From: Mycobacterium sp. 852002-51971_SCH5477799-a | GTDB lineage: Bacteria > Actinomycetota > Actinomycetes > Mycobacteriales > Mycobacteriaceae | DNA: 64,000 nt | Assembly: GCF_001667145.1 (NCBI RefSeq) | Contig: NZ_LZIF01000104.1 | Coordinates: 1-64,000 of the forward strand | Reading direction: 5' to 3' | Notes under the pieces: model-generated | Databases searched by the model: none | The model's input: the letters and a program-made list of their open reading frames with translations, nothing else | Told to the model about the DNA's origin: nothing | Part shown: positions 33,289 to 40,943 of the stretch, piece after piece | Position numbering within the stretch: the stretch's first letter is position 1 | Layout: each line of letters starts with the position of its first letter | Position numbers and translations under genes: made by a program

Positions 33289-34818
33289 TCAGGCTGGGAC
33301 TGCTGCTCCGCTTGGCAACGAAGGAACCGACGGCGGGTGGGTTACTGGGCCGAACTCCGTCGGCGGCAGCGGCGCGGGCACGTCGTATTGAAGGTTCCAA
33401 CCTCCGCTATCGAACGGCGCGAACGCCCTGCCGCCCAGTGGGCCGACGTCGTGGTGGAAGGGAAGGTTAAACATCGGCCCCGCCGAGTTACCCGCCTCAG
33501 CTGGGTCGATCAGTACGGTACGGGTGCTGCCACCTGGAAAATCCTGATAAACCTCGAGTGAAGGGTAATCAGTGCGGGTGCCATTTACTTGGACGCCTCC
33601 CGCCCCTGGGGTGAATACCAGATCACCGTTGACGGTGATCGTGTGGTTCGCCAATGGACCGTGCGGGTCGGCTGTGAATCCCGGTGCGAACGGATTGCCG
33701 GCATCGTACTTTATCCGAACCGACCCGTCGGCTAACTGAGTCACGCTGCCTTTCGGTGTGCCTACCTTGACCGTCCCGGGCGCCCCAGTCGAAGTCTCTT
33801 CGACAGAAGGGTTTTGACGCAGAATGACAAGCCCGTTTTCGTAGTCGATGTAGGTCGTTACCTTGGTGTCCTCGGGGTCGAAATGTTGCTCAGGCCGGCG
33901 GTTGTTGCCGAGGTCCCGGTTACCTGAAAGAGAACTCGTCACGTCCCGCTGCTCGATCCACTGCGAGACGCGCACGACTCCCTGTCCGGAGACTGGACGA
34001 ATCTTCACCACCTCGATCTGCGATTTGGCGCCCTTGAACTTCGGATCATAGGTCTGCGGATCTAGAGCTGCGGCAGTTTCCCAGTCGGCCGCTGACGTGG
34101 GTTCGCGACCGAAGACCCGCTTGAACGCCTCGATCTGGTTGTGCCGTCGTTCCTCATCATTGACGTGCTGCGGGGGCCCTTCCGGGATGTTGCCGCCGAG
34201 GGCCTGGATCGGTGGCTGATATCCGTCCTGGTTGCGCAGGTTAGCCAGCGAAGTTTGCAGCTGCCGAGAGTACTTTCCGCGGATGTCGTTGAGCTTGCTC
34301 AGCGACGCCTTGGTGTCGTTGACGGCATGCTTTTCGAGTCCATCGATGTAGTGCTCTACCAATTGCCTTTCGGAGGCCGTTAGCCGAGTGTCGTTCTCGA
34401 GCTCGACTGCCTCACCAATTTGGTCGTCAAGCCCTTGGAGCGCTGCTTCGAGCGACGAAATCTCGCCCTTTCCGGACCGCTGGGCCTCGGCTAGTGCGGC
34501 CGCGATGGTTTCCATATCAGCACCGATTCTGGGCAACTGAGCTGCTTGTACCCCGAGTGAGTTCGTGGCCCGTTGTACCTCGGCCGAGTCGTTGATTGGA
34601 TTCTCGCCGCTCTCGCGCGTCCAGGCTTTGTCGAAGCGATTCCGCGCCAGGTTGAATGCGGCTTCCGCTTCCCCTGTGGATCGCCCGGCGTCGTGAAACG
34701 CTTTTGCGAGGTTTGAGATCTGGGCCGGCTGCCCGCTCTGCAACGTGTCGTTGATCTTCCACGGGTCTCCACCCGCGAACATGATCAGCGCGCCCTTGCT
34801 TATGTATCGGAGATGCAC
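33289..34818 (-). CDS. Uncharacterised protein with shared N-terminal helical module
   Basis: 509 residues. Residues 1-113 align without gaps to residues 1-113 of the DUF1023 hydrolase at 36955-38934 (about 57% identical by eye; both have GGDPW at 16-20, GENPIND near 71 and IAAALAEAQR near 104). The module is helical, followed by more predicted helix to ~205. The second half (~215-509) is different: a beta-rich region with QIEVVKIRPVSGQGVVRVSQW, QLADGSVRIKYDAG and ITVNGDLVFTPGAGGVQVNG, ending in a Pro-rich tail. No signal peptide or membrane helix. The ATG start is fixed by the alignment of both N-termini. Homologues are sometimes labelled TPR repeat region-containing protein; I see no convincing TPRs. 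Candidate type VII substrate, inference only. Confidence 0.75.
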   Translation of the reverse strand: MHLRYISKGALIMFAGGDPWKINDTLQSGQPAQISNLAKAFHDAGRSTGEAEAAFNLARNRFDKAWTRESGENPINDSAEVQRATNSLGVQAAQLPRIGADMETIAAALAEAQRSGKGEISSLEAALQGLDDQIGEAVELENDTRLTASERQLVEHYIDGLEKHAVNDTKASLSKLNDIRGKYSRQLQTSLANLRNQDGYQPPIQALGGNIPEGPPQHVNDEERRHNQIEAFKRVFGREPTSAADWETAAALDPQTYDPKFKGAKSQIEVVKIRPVSGQGVVRVSQWIEQRDVTSSLSGNRDLGNNRRPEQHFDPEDTKVTTYIDYENGLVILRQNPSVEETSTGAPGTVKVGTPKGSVTQLADGSVRIKYDAGNPFAPGFTADPHGPLANHTITVNGDLVFTPGAGGVQVNGTRTDYPSLEVYQDFPGGSTRTVLIDPAEAGNSAGPMFNLPFHHDVGPLGGRAFAPFDSGGWNLQYDVPAPLPPTEFGPVTHPPSVPSLPSGAAVPA

Positions 34819-34951
34819 CGCATCGTCCCGCCGCTCACCCTTCTTGTCGCACGTAACGCTACTGACGCGCAGCAGCGGGTCAATTCACCTTCGTGACGTG
34901 CGAGGCTCCTCACAGGGGCTTTTCGCCCGTGGCCGACTAGGCTGATCGAAC

Positions 34952-36394
34952 GTGCCAGACGCCGCCCAGGATGCCGACCTGCTGACCGCCGCCGCGGTCG
35001 CCCTGAATCGGCATGCGCCCATGCTGGCCGAGCTCGGCTCCGCTTTCGCCGCCGCCGGCCACGAGCTCTACCTCGTCGGCGGTTCGGTACGAGATGCGTT
35101 GTTGGGCAGACTGAGTCCCGACCTGGATTTCACCACCGACGCACGCCCCGAACAGGTGCAACAAATCCTGCGCCAGTGGGCCGACAACTTATGGGACACC
35201 GGGATCGAATTCGGGACCATTGGCGTCGGTAAGGGCGACCACCGCCTGGAGATCACCACCTTTCGCGCCGACACCTACGACCAGATGTCCCGGAATCCCG
35301 AGGTGCGATTCGGCGACCGCCTCGAGGACGACCTGGTGCGGCGCGACTTCACGGCCAACGCGATGGCCGTGCGGATCACGCCGCACGGGCCCGGTGAATT
35401 CCTGGATCCGCTGGGCGGTTTGGCGGCGTTGCGCGCGCGGGTGCTGGACACGCCTGCCGCGCCGGAGGTGTCCTTCGGTGACGACCCGTTGCGGATGCTG
35501 CGCGCGGCGCGGTTCGTTTCGCAACTAGGATTCGGTGTCGCGCCGCGTGTCCGCGAGGCGATCGAACAGATGGCCCCGCAGTTGTCGCGGATCAGCGCCG
35601 AACGGATCGCCGCCGAGCTGGACAAACTGGTGCTCGGCGAGGATCCGACGGCCGGCATCGATCTGCTAGTGCAAACTGGCATGGGTGAGGTGGTGCTGCC
35701 CGAGGTCGGCGGCATGCAGATGGCCATCGATGAACATCACCAACACAAGGACGTCTACGAGCACTCACTGACCGTGCTGCGCCAGGCGATCGCGTTAGAG
35801 GACGACGGCCCGGACTTGGTACTGCGTTGGGCCGCGCTGCTGCATGACATCGGCAAGCCCGCGACTCGGCGCCACGAAGCCAACGGCGGTGTGAGTTTTC
35901 ATCACCATGAGGTCGTCGGCGCCAAGATGGTCCGAAAGCGCTTGCGGGCGTTGAAGTATTCCAAGCAAATGGTCGAGGACGTCTCGCAACTGGTGTATCT
36001 GCATCTGCGGTTTCACGGCTACGGCGACGGGAAGTGGACCGATTCCGCGGTGCGCCGCTACGTCACCGATGCCGGTCCGCTGCTGCCCCGACTGCACAAG
36101 CTGGTGCGAGCCGACTGCACCACCCGCAACAAGCGCCGCGCCGCGCGGCTGCAGGCCAGTTACGACCGGCTCGAGACGCGGATCGCCGAGCTGACCGCGC
36201 AGGAGGATCTCGCACGGGTACGTCCCGATCTGGACGGAAACCAGATCATGGAGCTGCTCGGCATCCCGGCCGGTCCCCAAGTCGGCGAGGCCTGGCGGTT
36301 TTTGAAGGAACTCCGGCTGGAGCGCGGACCGTTGGACAACGAGGAAGCGACCGCAGAGTTGTTGGCGTGGTGGAAGTCTCGGGGGAACGAGTAG
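34952..36394 (+). CDS. pcnA: CCA tRNA nucleotidyltransferase / poly(A) polymerase family
   Basis: 480 residues. The nucleotidyltransferase head shows LYLVGGSVRDALLGRLSPDLDFTTDA with the catalytic DLDF (D-x-D), then RRDFTANAMAV, DPLGG and the template segment DDPLRMLRAARFVSQLGF. An HD phosphohydrolase domain follows (DEHHQHKDVYEHSLTVLRQA, LHDIGKPATR). The protein matches Rv3907c. Since CCA is not encoded in the two tRNA genes seen here, a CCA-adding enzyme is needed. GTG start at 34952; divergent from the 509-residue gene, with 133 nt between. Confidence 0.93.
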   Translation: MPDAAQDADLLTAAAVALNRHAPMLAELGSAFAAAGHELYLVGGSVRDALLGRLSPDLDFTTDARPEQVQQILRQWADNLWDTGIEFGTIGVGKGDHRLEITTFRADTYDQMSRNPEVRFGDRLEDDLVRRDFTANAMAVRITPHGPGEFLDPLGGLAALRARVLDTPAAPEVSFGDDPLRMLRAARFVSQLGFGVAPRVREAIEQMAPQLSRISAERIAAELDKLVLGEDPTAGIDLLVQTGMGEVVLPEVGGMQMAIDEHHQHKDVYEHSLTVLRQAIALEDDGPDLVLRWAALLHDIGKPATRRHEANGGVSFHHHEVVGAKMVRKRLRALKYSKQMVEDVSQLVYLHLRFHGYGDGKWTDSAVRRYVTDAGPLLPRLHKLVRADCTTRNKRRAARLQASYDRLETRIAELTAQEDLARVRPDLDGNQIMELLGIPAGPQVGEAWRFLKELRLERGPLDNEEATAELLAWWKSRGNE

Positions 36395-36418
36395 CGGCAT
36401 CCACGCGTCCGAATATGC

Positions 36419-36928
36419 ATGGACTACTGTCTCGCTGGCGATAACGGCGCCGTCTTCTGGCACGGGCAACCCGACCTCGACCTTGACCACGATGGTCGCT
36501 TCGAATCGATCGGACTGGATTTCGATCACGACGGATTACGCGACGACGCACTCGCCGATCTCGACGGCGATGACCTCGTGGACCATGTTGTCGTTGATAT
36601 CGACAACGACGGCACCCCCGAGGCGTACTTCACCGACGACGGCTCCGGGACGTGGGCTGTGGCCATGGACGGGGGCGGCGGCCAACTGCGCTGGTTCGGC
36701 CTCGACGGGGTCGAGCACACCGGCGGTCCACTGGTCGACTTCGACGGCGACGGGCCCGCCGACGCCCGCCTCGTCGACACCGATGGCAACGGGCTGGCCG
36801 ACCGTGTCCTGCGATCCGACGACAACGGTGTGACCGGATATGTCGACACCGATGGCGACGGCAAATGGAACGTCCGCCTGACCGACACCGACGGCGACGG
36901 TCTCGCCGACGGCGCGAGCTCGCTGTGA
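36419..36928 (+). CDS. Acidic DxDxDG-repeat protein, putative calcium binder (Rv3906c-like)
   Basis: 169 residues, almost entirely made of short acidic repeats: DLDHDG, DFDHDG, DLDGDD, DIDNDG, DFDGDG, DTDGNG, DTDGDG, DTDGDG. These resemble the calcium-binding loops of EF-hand/dockerin or thrombospondin type 3 repeats. Eight such motifs are spaced about 8-30 residues apart. No signal peptide is visible, so secretion by Sec is unlikely. It is 24 nt after pcnA and 26 nt before the hydrolase gene, both in the same direction; M. tuberculosis Rv3906c, also 169 residues as I recall, has the same place. Calcium binding is inferred. Confidence 0.8.
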   Translation: MDYCLAGDNGAVFWHGQPDLDLDHDGRFESIGLDFDHDGLRDDALADLDGDDLVDHVVVDIDNDGTPEAYFTDDGSGTWAVAMDGGGGQLRWFGLDGVEHTGGPLVDFDGDGPADARLVDTDGNGLADRVLRSDDNGVTGYVDTDGDGKWNVRLTDTDGDGLADGASSL

Positions 36929-36954
36929 GGGTGGTGCTGACCTAGCCAGGTGTA

Positions 36955-38934
36955 ATGCTACTGCGCCACATCAGCATTCCATTTCTCGTTGCCGAAGCCG
37001 GCGGAGATCCCTGGTCAACCGACGCCAGCCTGCAAGCCGGCCGCCCAGCGCAGATCGCGGCTTTAGCCAAGGCCTTCCGAGACGCCGGGGTATGCACGGC
37101 GGAGGCCAGCCTCACGTTCGAGACCGCCCGCCGTCGATTCGAAGCATCGTGGAATCACCAGAATGGCGAGAACCCGATCAACGACGCCGACGAGGTGCAG
37201 CGCGTGGCCCGGTCAATGAGCATGCAGACCGAGCAATTACCCAAGATCGCAATCGAATTAGAGAATATTGCCGCCGCGCTGGCCGAAGCTCAACGAACCT
37301 CCGCGTGGTATCTCGCCGCGCTGGAGTACGACCTAGAGAACATCGACGACGAGCTTTGTGATGCCCTCGCAGAAGGCGATCAGTGCGCAGCTGACGATCT
37401 GCGCGGGGACGGGGTTACCGAAACGAAAGCGATAGTGCTGGTGCTCAGGCAGATTCGTGATCGGTATTCGGCCGGGCTTGCAGCCGCCATAGGGGACCTA
37501 CGTGTCGAGGGGGTCGACCCGGCAGACGTTCAAGGCGTCGACGAACTATCGATTCCGTGGGCGGGCAACAGCTCAGAGGAGGTCAGGCGATGGTGGGAGT
37601 CGTTGAGTGCCAACCAAAAGCGGCTGTTGATAGACCAGCGCCCGCGCGAGTTGGGCAACCTGAACGGCATGCCGGCCGACGTGCGCGACGCCGTGAACCA
37701 GGCGGCAATGAAAGACGACTTGCGCAAGGTCGAAGACGCCGCCCGACAGCGTGGGCTGGTCCCCTCGGCGCTCCGCGAGGACGCGCTCAATAACCGGAAG
37801 TCGGATGTGTTCACCAACCCCGGTGATTACAAGTTGTGCGCCACAGACATCGCCCGATACCAGAACGCGGTGAAAACAAACGACTTTCTCGAGCGCGACA
37901 AAAGGTCCGACCTACCGGAGGGGCTTCCCGTCATGCTGTGGGCCTACGACCCGCTGGCTTTCAACGCCAAGGGCAGGGCAGCCATCGCGATTGGCAACCC
38001 GGACAAGTCCCGCAATACGGCCGTCATGGTCCCGGGCACCAACAGCAGCGTGCGGGGAGGGTGGATGTCCGACGGGACCGACGACGCGATCAACCTCTAC
38101 GAACAGTCAATGAAAGCCGACCCCAGCCATTCGACGGCGGTGCTGGCCTGGATGGGTTACGACGCACCCGAATTCGGCCAACCGCGTTGGCAGCAGGCCA
38201 TCACCGATCCCTCTGAATTGGAACAGGTCGGCACCCCGTGGCGGGCGAGGCAAGCAGGGGCGCTGTTGGCCGCCGATGTCAACGGCCTGGCCGCGACACA
38301 TGGCGGACCGACTCCAGCACATGTCACAGTCCTAGGACATTCCTACGGCGCCACAACCGTTGCCGATGCGTTCGCGAACAGCGGCATGCGCGCCAACGAC
38401 GCAGTGCTAACCGGTTGCCCAGGAACCGATTTGGGGCATCGCGCCGCGGACTTTTCTCTCAACGGCGGCAAGCTGTATGTGGGCGCCGCGTCGACCGATG
38501 CGATCAGCTGGATCGGTGAGGCGGGCGGCGGCCTCCCGAATGGACTGAACGAGACGCTAGGCGGGCCGGTGGGACCGTTGGCCGGGCTGGGCAGCGACCC
38601 AGCGCATGCGGGTTTCGGGGCGGTACGGTTTCGTGCCGAAGTCGCGGGCTCACACAGCGTCATGCCTTGGTTCACCGACCACTCGCGCTATTACGACGTG
38701 GGCAGCGAATCGCTGCACAACATCACCGAGATCGTCATCGGGCACGGCGATCGCCTGGTCGGCGAAGGCATGCTGGCGCCGGACCGGGCCGCAGCGCGTA
38801 TCGCCCTTCCTTTCCAGTTGCACACCCCCTTGGGGACGGTTTCGCTGCCGCATGTCGAAATCCAGGTGCCCGTGACTGTCGATCCCGAATGGGATCGGCC
38901 CGCGCGGTCGGTCACCAACGGCCATGGGTTCTAG
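36955..38934 (+). CDS. DUF1023 alpha/beta hydrolase with shared N-terminal helical module
   Basis: 659 residues. Residues 1-113 are the module shared with the 509-residue protein across pcnA. A helical middle (~120-330) follows, then a DUF1023 hydrolase domain (~340-640): MVPGTNSSVRGGWMSDG, nucleophile elbow GHSYG with Ser463, and His567 in AGSHSVMPWF. The acid may lie in VLTGCPGTDLG. No signal peptide. The architecture and length fit M. tuberculosis Rv2079 (656 residues by memory), which lies beside a DUF2563 gene as here. The substrate is unknown; lipid or ester hydrolysis is a guess. In M. tuberculosis this position carries esxF-esxE-cpnT. Confidence 0.85.
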   Translation: MLLRHISIPFLVAEAGGDPWSTDASLQAGRPAQIAALAKAFRDAGVCTAEASLTFETARRRFEASWNHQNGENPINDADEVQRVARSMSMQTEQLPKIAIELENIAAALAEAQRTSAWYLAALEYDLENIDDELCDALAEGDQCAADDLRGDGVTETKAIVLVLRQIRDRYSAGLAAAIGDLRVEGVDPADVQGVDELSIPWAGNSSEEVRRWWESLSANQKRLLIDQRPRELGNLNGMPADVRDAVNQAAMKDDLRKVEDAARQRGLVPSALREDALNNRKSDVFTNPGDYKLCATDIARYQNAVKTNDFLERDKRSDLPEGLPVMLWAYDPLAFNAKGRAAIAIGNPDKSRNTAVMVPGTNSSVRGGWMSDGTDDAINLYEQSMKADPSHSTAVLAWMGYDAPEFGQPRWQQAITDPSELEQVGTPWRARQAGALLAADVNGLAATHGGPTPAHVTVLGHSYGATTVADAFANSGMRANDAVLTGCPGTDLGHRAADFSLNGGKLYVGAASTDAISWIGEAGGGLPNGLNETLGGPVGPLAGLGSDPAHAGFGAVRFRAEVAGSHSVMPWFTDHSRYYDVGSESLHNITEIVIGHGDRLVGEGMLAPDRAAARIALPFQLHTPLGTVSLPHVEIQVPVTVDPEWDRPARSVTNGHGF

Positions 38935-39068
38935 GGGTTTCTGTGCTGTCGGCCCGGCCCGTTGGCCCCCGATCCGTGGGGTGAATTGACCGCTCGCGGC
39001 GTCGCATTTAGCCTGATCAAGAGGTGTAGGCGGCGTTGAGACCGTGTAACGCTTTGGAAGGAGTGCCG

Positions 39069-39398
39069 GTGTTCGTCGATACGGATCTTTTGCATTCCGG
39101 AGGCAATCAGTCCCACCGCGCAGGAGGGCACGCCCAGGACGGGGCGGATCAGTTGGCCGGCGGAACCGTGGCATCGGGCATGTTCGGTGACTTCGCTGCG
39201 GCCGACGCCTTTCACGGCGCGGTCTCGGCCGCGCACGGGCAGCACGTAAAAATCCTGCAGGGCCACAGTGAGACGCTCACGGGTGTCGGCACCAAGGCAC
39301 ATCACGCGGCCAACGGGTTCACCAGCATGGACAACAACAACGCCGACGACATGAAGGCGCTGCGACCGAGTTCCGGTCCCTCGGTACAGAGCGTTTAG
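39069..39398 (+). CDS. DUF2563 family protein (Rv2078-like)
   Basis: 109 residues. The GTG at 39069 is six bases after GGAAGGAG and gives VFVDTDLLHSGGNQSHRAGG, the typical DUF2563 start. The protein is Gly/Ala/His rich and helical, ~100 residues, similar in size to WXG100/Esp-type type VII substrates but without a WxG motif. It lies 134 nt after the DUF1023 hydrolase. The pairing DUF1023-hydrolase/DUF2563 recurs in mycobacteria, which suggests that they work together; function unknown. Confidence 0.8.
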   Translation: MFVDTDLLHSGGNQSHRAGGHAQDGADQLAGGTVASGMFGDFAAADAFHGAVSAAHGQHVKILQGHSETLTGVGTKAHHAANGFTSMDNNNADDMKALRPSSGPSVQSV

Positions 39399-39661
39399 AG
39401 AGTGCCGTGACGGAGGACCCACCTTCACATCTGGGTGCGGGGCCCTATGTTGGGCCGCCGGTAGGGCAGTGGGCGCTGAGTCATCGCGCGCCGCAGCCCG
39501 TTCACGGATGAAGCAGAGATGCGGGAATGGCGGCGGTTGATCCCACGGCGACCCGCGCCGATTGGTTGTCAGTTCGGTGCGCTGCTCTCTCATTTAGCAG
39601 TTTGCGTACACAATCATCGATAGACCATTTAGAAGGACGTCAACAGATTTGAGGAGGACGC

Positions 39662-40222
39662 ATGGTGGGGGATTTGCCTCCAGCTCCGAGAGAGGGGCCG
39701 ACCACTGGCCCGCCCAGTTCAGCGCCGCGGGCACCAGCCTTTCCTGCGCAGCCGCGCCCTCGGGCATGGCCGGCGATCGCCCTGGCCGCGATAGCCGTCC
39801 TGCTGGGCATCGCGGCCCTCGTTATCGCGTTAACACGACCTACGAGCAATCAGTCAACAGCCTCCTCGACCGCGTCGACGACGCCTTCGTACACTGCCGA
39901 CCAGACGACCGCTGCACATCAGAAGTTGTGCGACGCTTACAAGCTCGCTGCGCGTGCAGTGCAAATAGAGACGAATGGCACGAATCAGGCGTTCGCAGGA
40001 ATTGCGACTGTGAATGGCGCAGTGATGTTGGAAAACGCTGTGAACAATAGTCCAGGTCTCCCACCGAGCGAACGCACCGCGGCCCTTGCGCTGGCAGAGT
40101 CCTACAGCAACGTCGCGGCTACATCTAGTTTGGCGAGCGGCCAAGACCCGGCTTGGCAGTCAGCGCTCAACGAGGCCAACACTAAGGATGCTGCGATGAA
40201 AAAGGTATGCGGGGCCGCATGA
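39662..40222 (+). CDS. Membrane-anchored protein, tandem copy 1
   Basis: 186 residues, family not recognised (possibly Rv3901c-related by position). A Pro-rich cytoplasmic N-terminus (GDLPPAPREGPTTGPPSS) leads to one transmembrane helix at ~38-60 (WPAIALAAIAVLLGIAALVIAL), a Ser/Thr linker and an outer ~110-residue helical domain with Cys at ~91 and near the C-terminus (KKVCGAA), which could form a disulfide. The start follows AGGAGGACGC; the next codon, GTG, matches the start of copy 2. The 263 nt before it hold no gene that I can support. Confidence 0.75.
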   Translation: MVGDLPPAPREGPTTGPPSSAPRAPAFPAQPRPRAWPAIALAAIAVLLGIAALVIALTRPTSNQSTASSTASTTPSYTADQTTAAHQKLCDAYKLAARAVQIETNGTNQAFAGIATVNGAVMLENAVNNSPGLPPSERTAALALAESYSNVAATSSLASGQDPAWQSALNEANTKDAAMKKVCGAA

Positions 40223-40397
40223 CTTTCGCCGCGCCATCGTCTCCGCGACGCGTCCAGCGGCTTGCAAATGATTGAAAGTTGCGACGTGCAGTGAATTGCT
40301 GACATCCGGTTGCCTGTTCCACTATTACAACGGGCCAAGGCGCCATGGCAGGTTGCAAGGTTTGCACATGAGGTCTGCGGACCAGAGGAGGAAACGA

Positions 40398-40943
40398 GTG
40401 GGAGACCTGCCTTCGAGCCAAGGTGAAAGGTCATCAGCCTCGCGACCCAGTGGAAATCGGCCACCACCGCATTTCCCACGGCCAGCATCTCGTCCACGTC
40501 CGTGGATGGCGATCGCGGTAGTTGTGACTGCCGCTTTGGCTGTTGCTTCATTAGTCGTAGCACTGAAGCGACCGACAGCGCCAAGACCGGTCGCTATCGC
40601 TGCGGCGCCGTCTTATAGCCCGGCTGAAATTGACGCAGCGCAGAAAACGCTTTGCGACACGTACCGGCTGGTAGCGCGAGCGGTGGGAGTGGACACCAGC
40701 GGCAATGACAAGGCATTGGCCCGTATCGCCGATACCAATGGCGCCGTGATGCTCGACATGGCGTCGGCAGCTCCTGCTCTTGATAACAACCATCGAGACG
40801 CCGCCCGCGCCTTGGCAACGGCCTACGGGACCGTGACTGTTATGGGCAATAGCTCCGTCGCGAGCGATGCGGAATATCGAGCTGCCTTAGACGACGTCAT
40901 CGCGAAGGACTCGGTAATGAAAAAGGTATGCAGTGGCGGTTGA
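40398..40943 (+). CDS. Membrane-anchored protein, tandem copy 2
   Basis: 181 residues, paralogous to the preceding gene: same start (GDLPSS versus GDLPPA), same Pro-rich stretch, one transmembrane helix (WMAIAVVVTAALAVASLVVALKRPT), then a helical outer domain with shared features (KLCDAYKLAARAV / KTLCDTYRLVARAV, NGAVML, and MKKVC at the end). The GTG at 40398 is preceded by AGAGGAGGAAACGA. Its last 11 nt overlap the start of the 727-residue gene, so it leads an operon toward the ESX-2 genes. Confidence 0.78.
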   Translation: MGDLPSSQGERSSASRPSGNRPPPHFPRPASRPRPWMAIAVVVTAALAVASLVVALKRPTAPRPVAIAAAPSYSPAEIDAAQKTLCDTYRLVARAVGVDTSGNDKALARIADTNGAVMLDMASAAPALDNNHRDAARALATAYGTVTVMGNSSVASDAEYRAALDDVIAKDSVMKKVCSGG

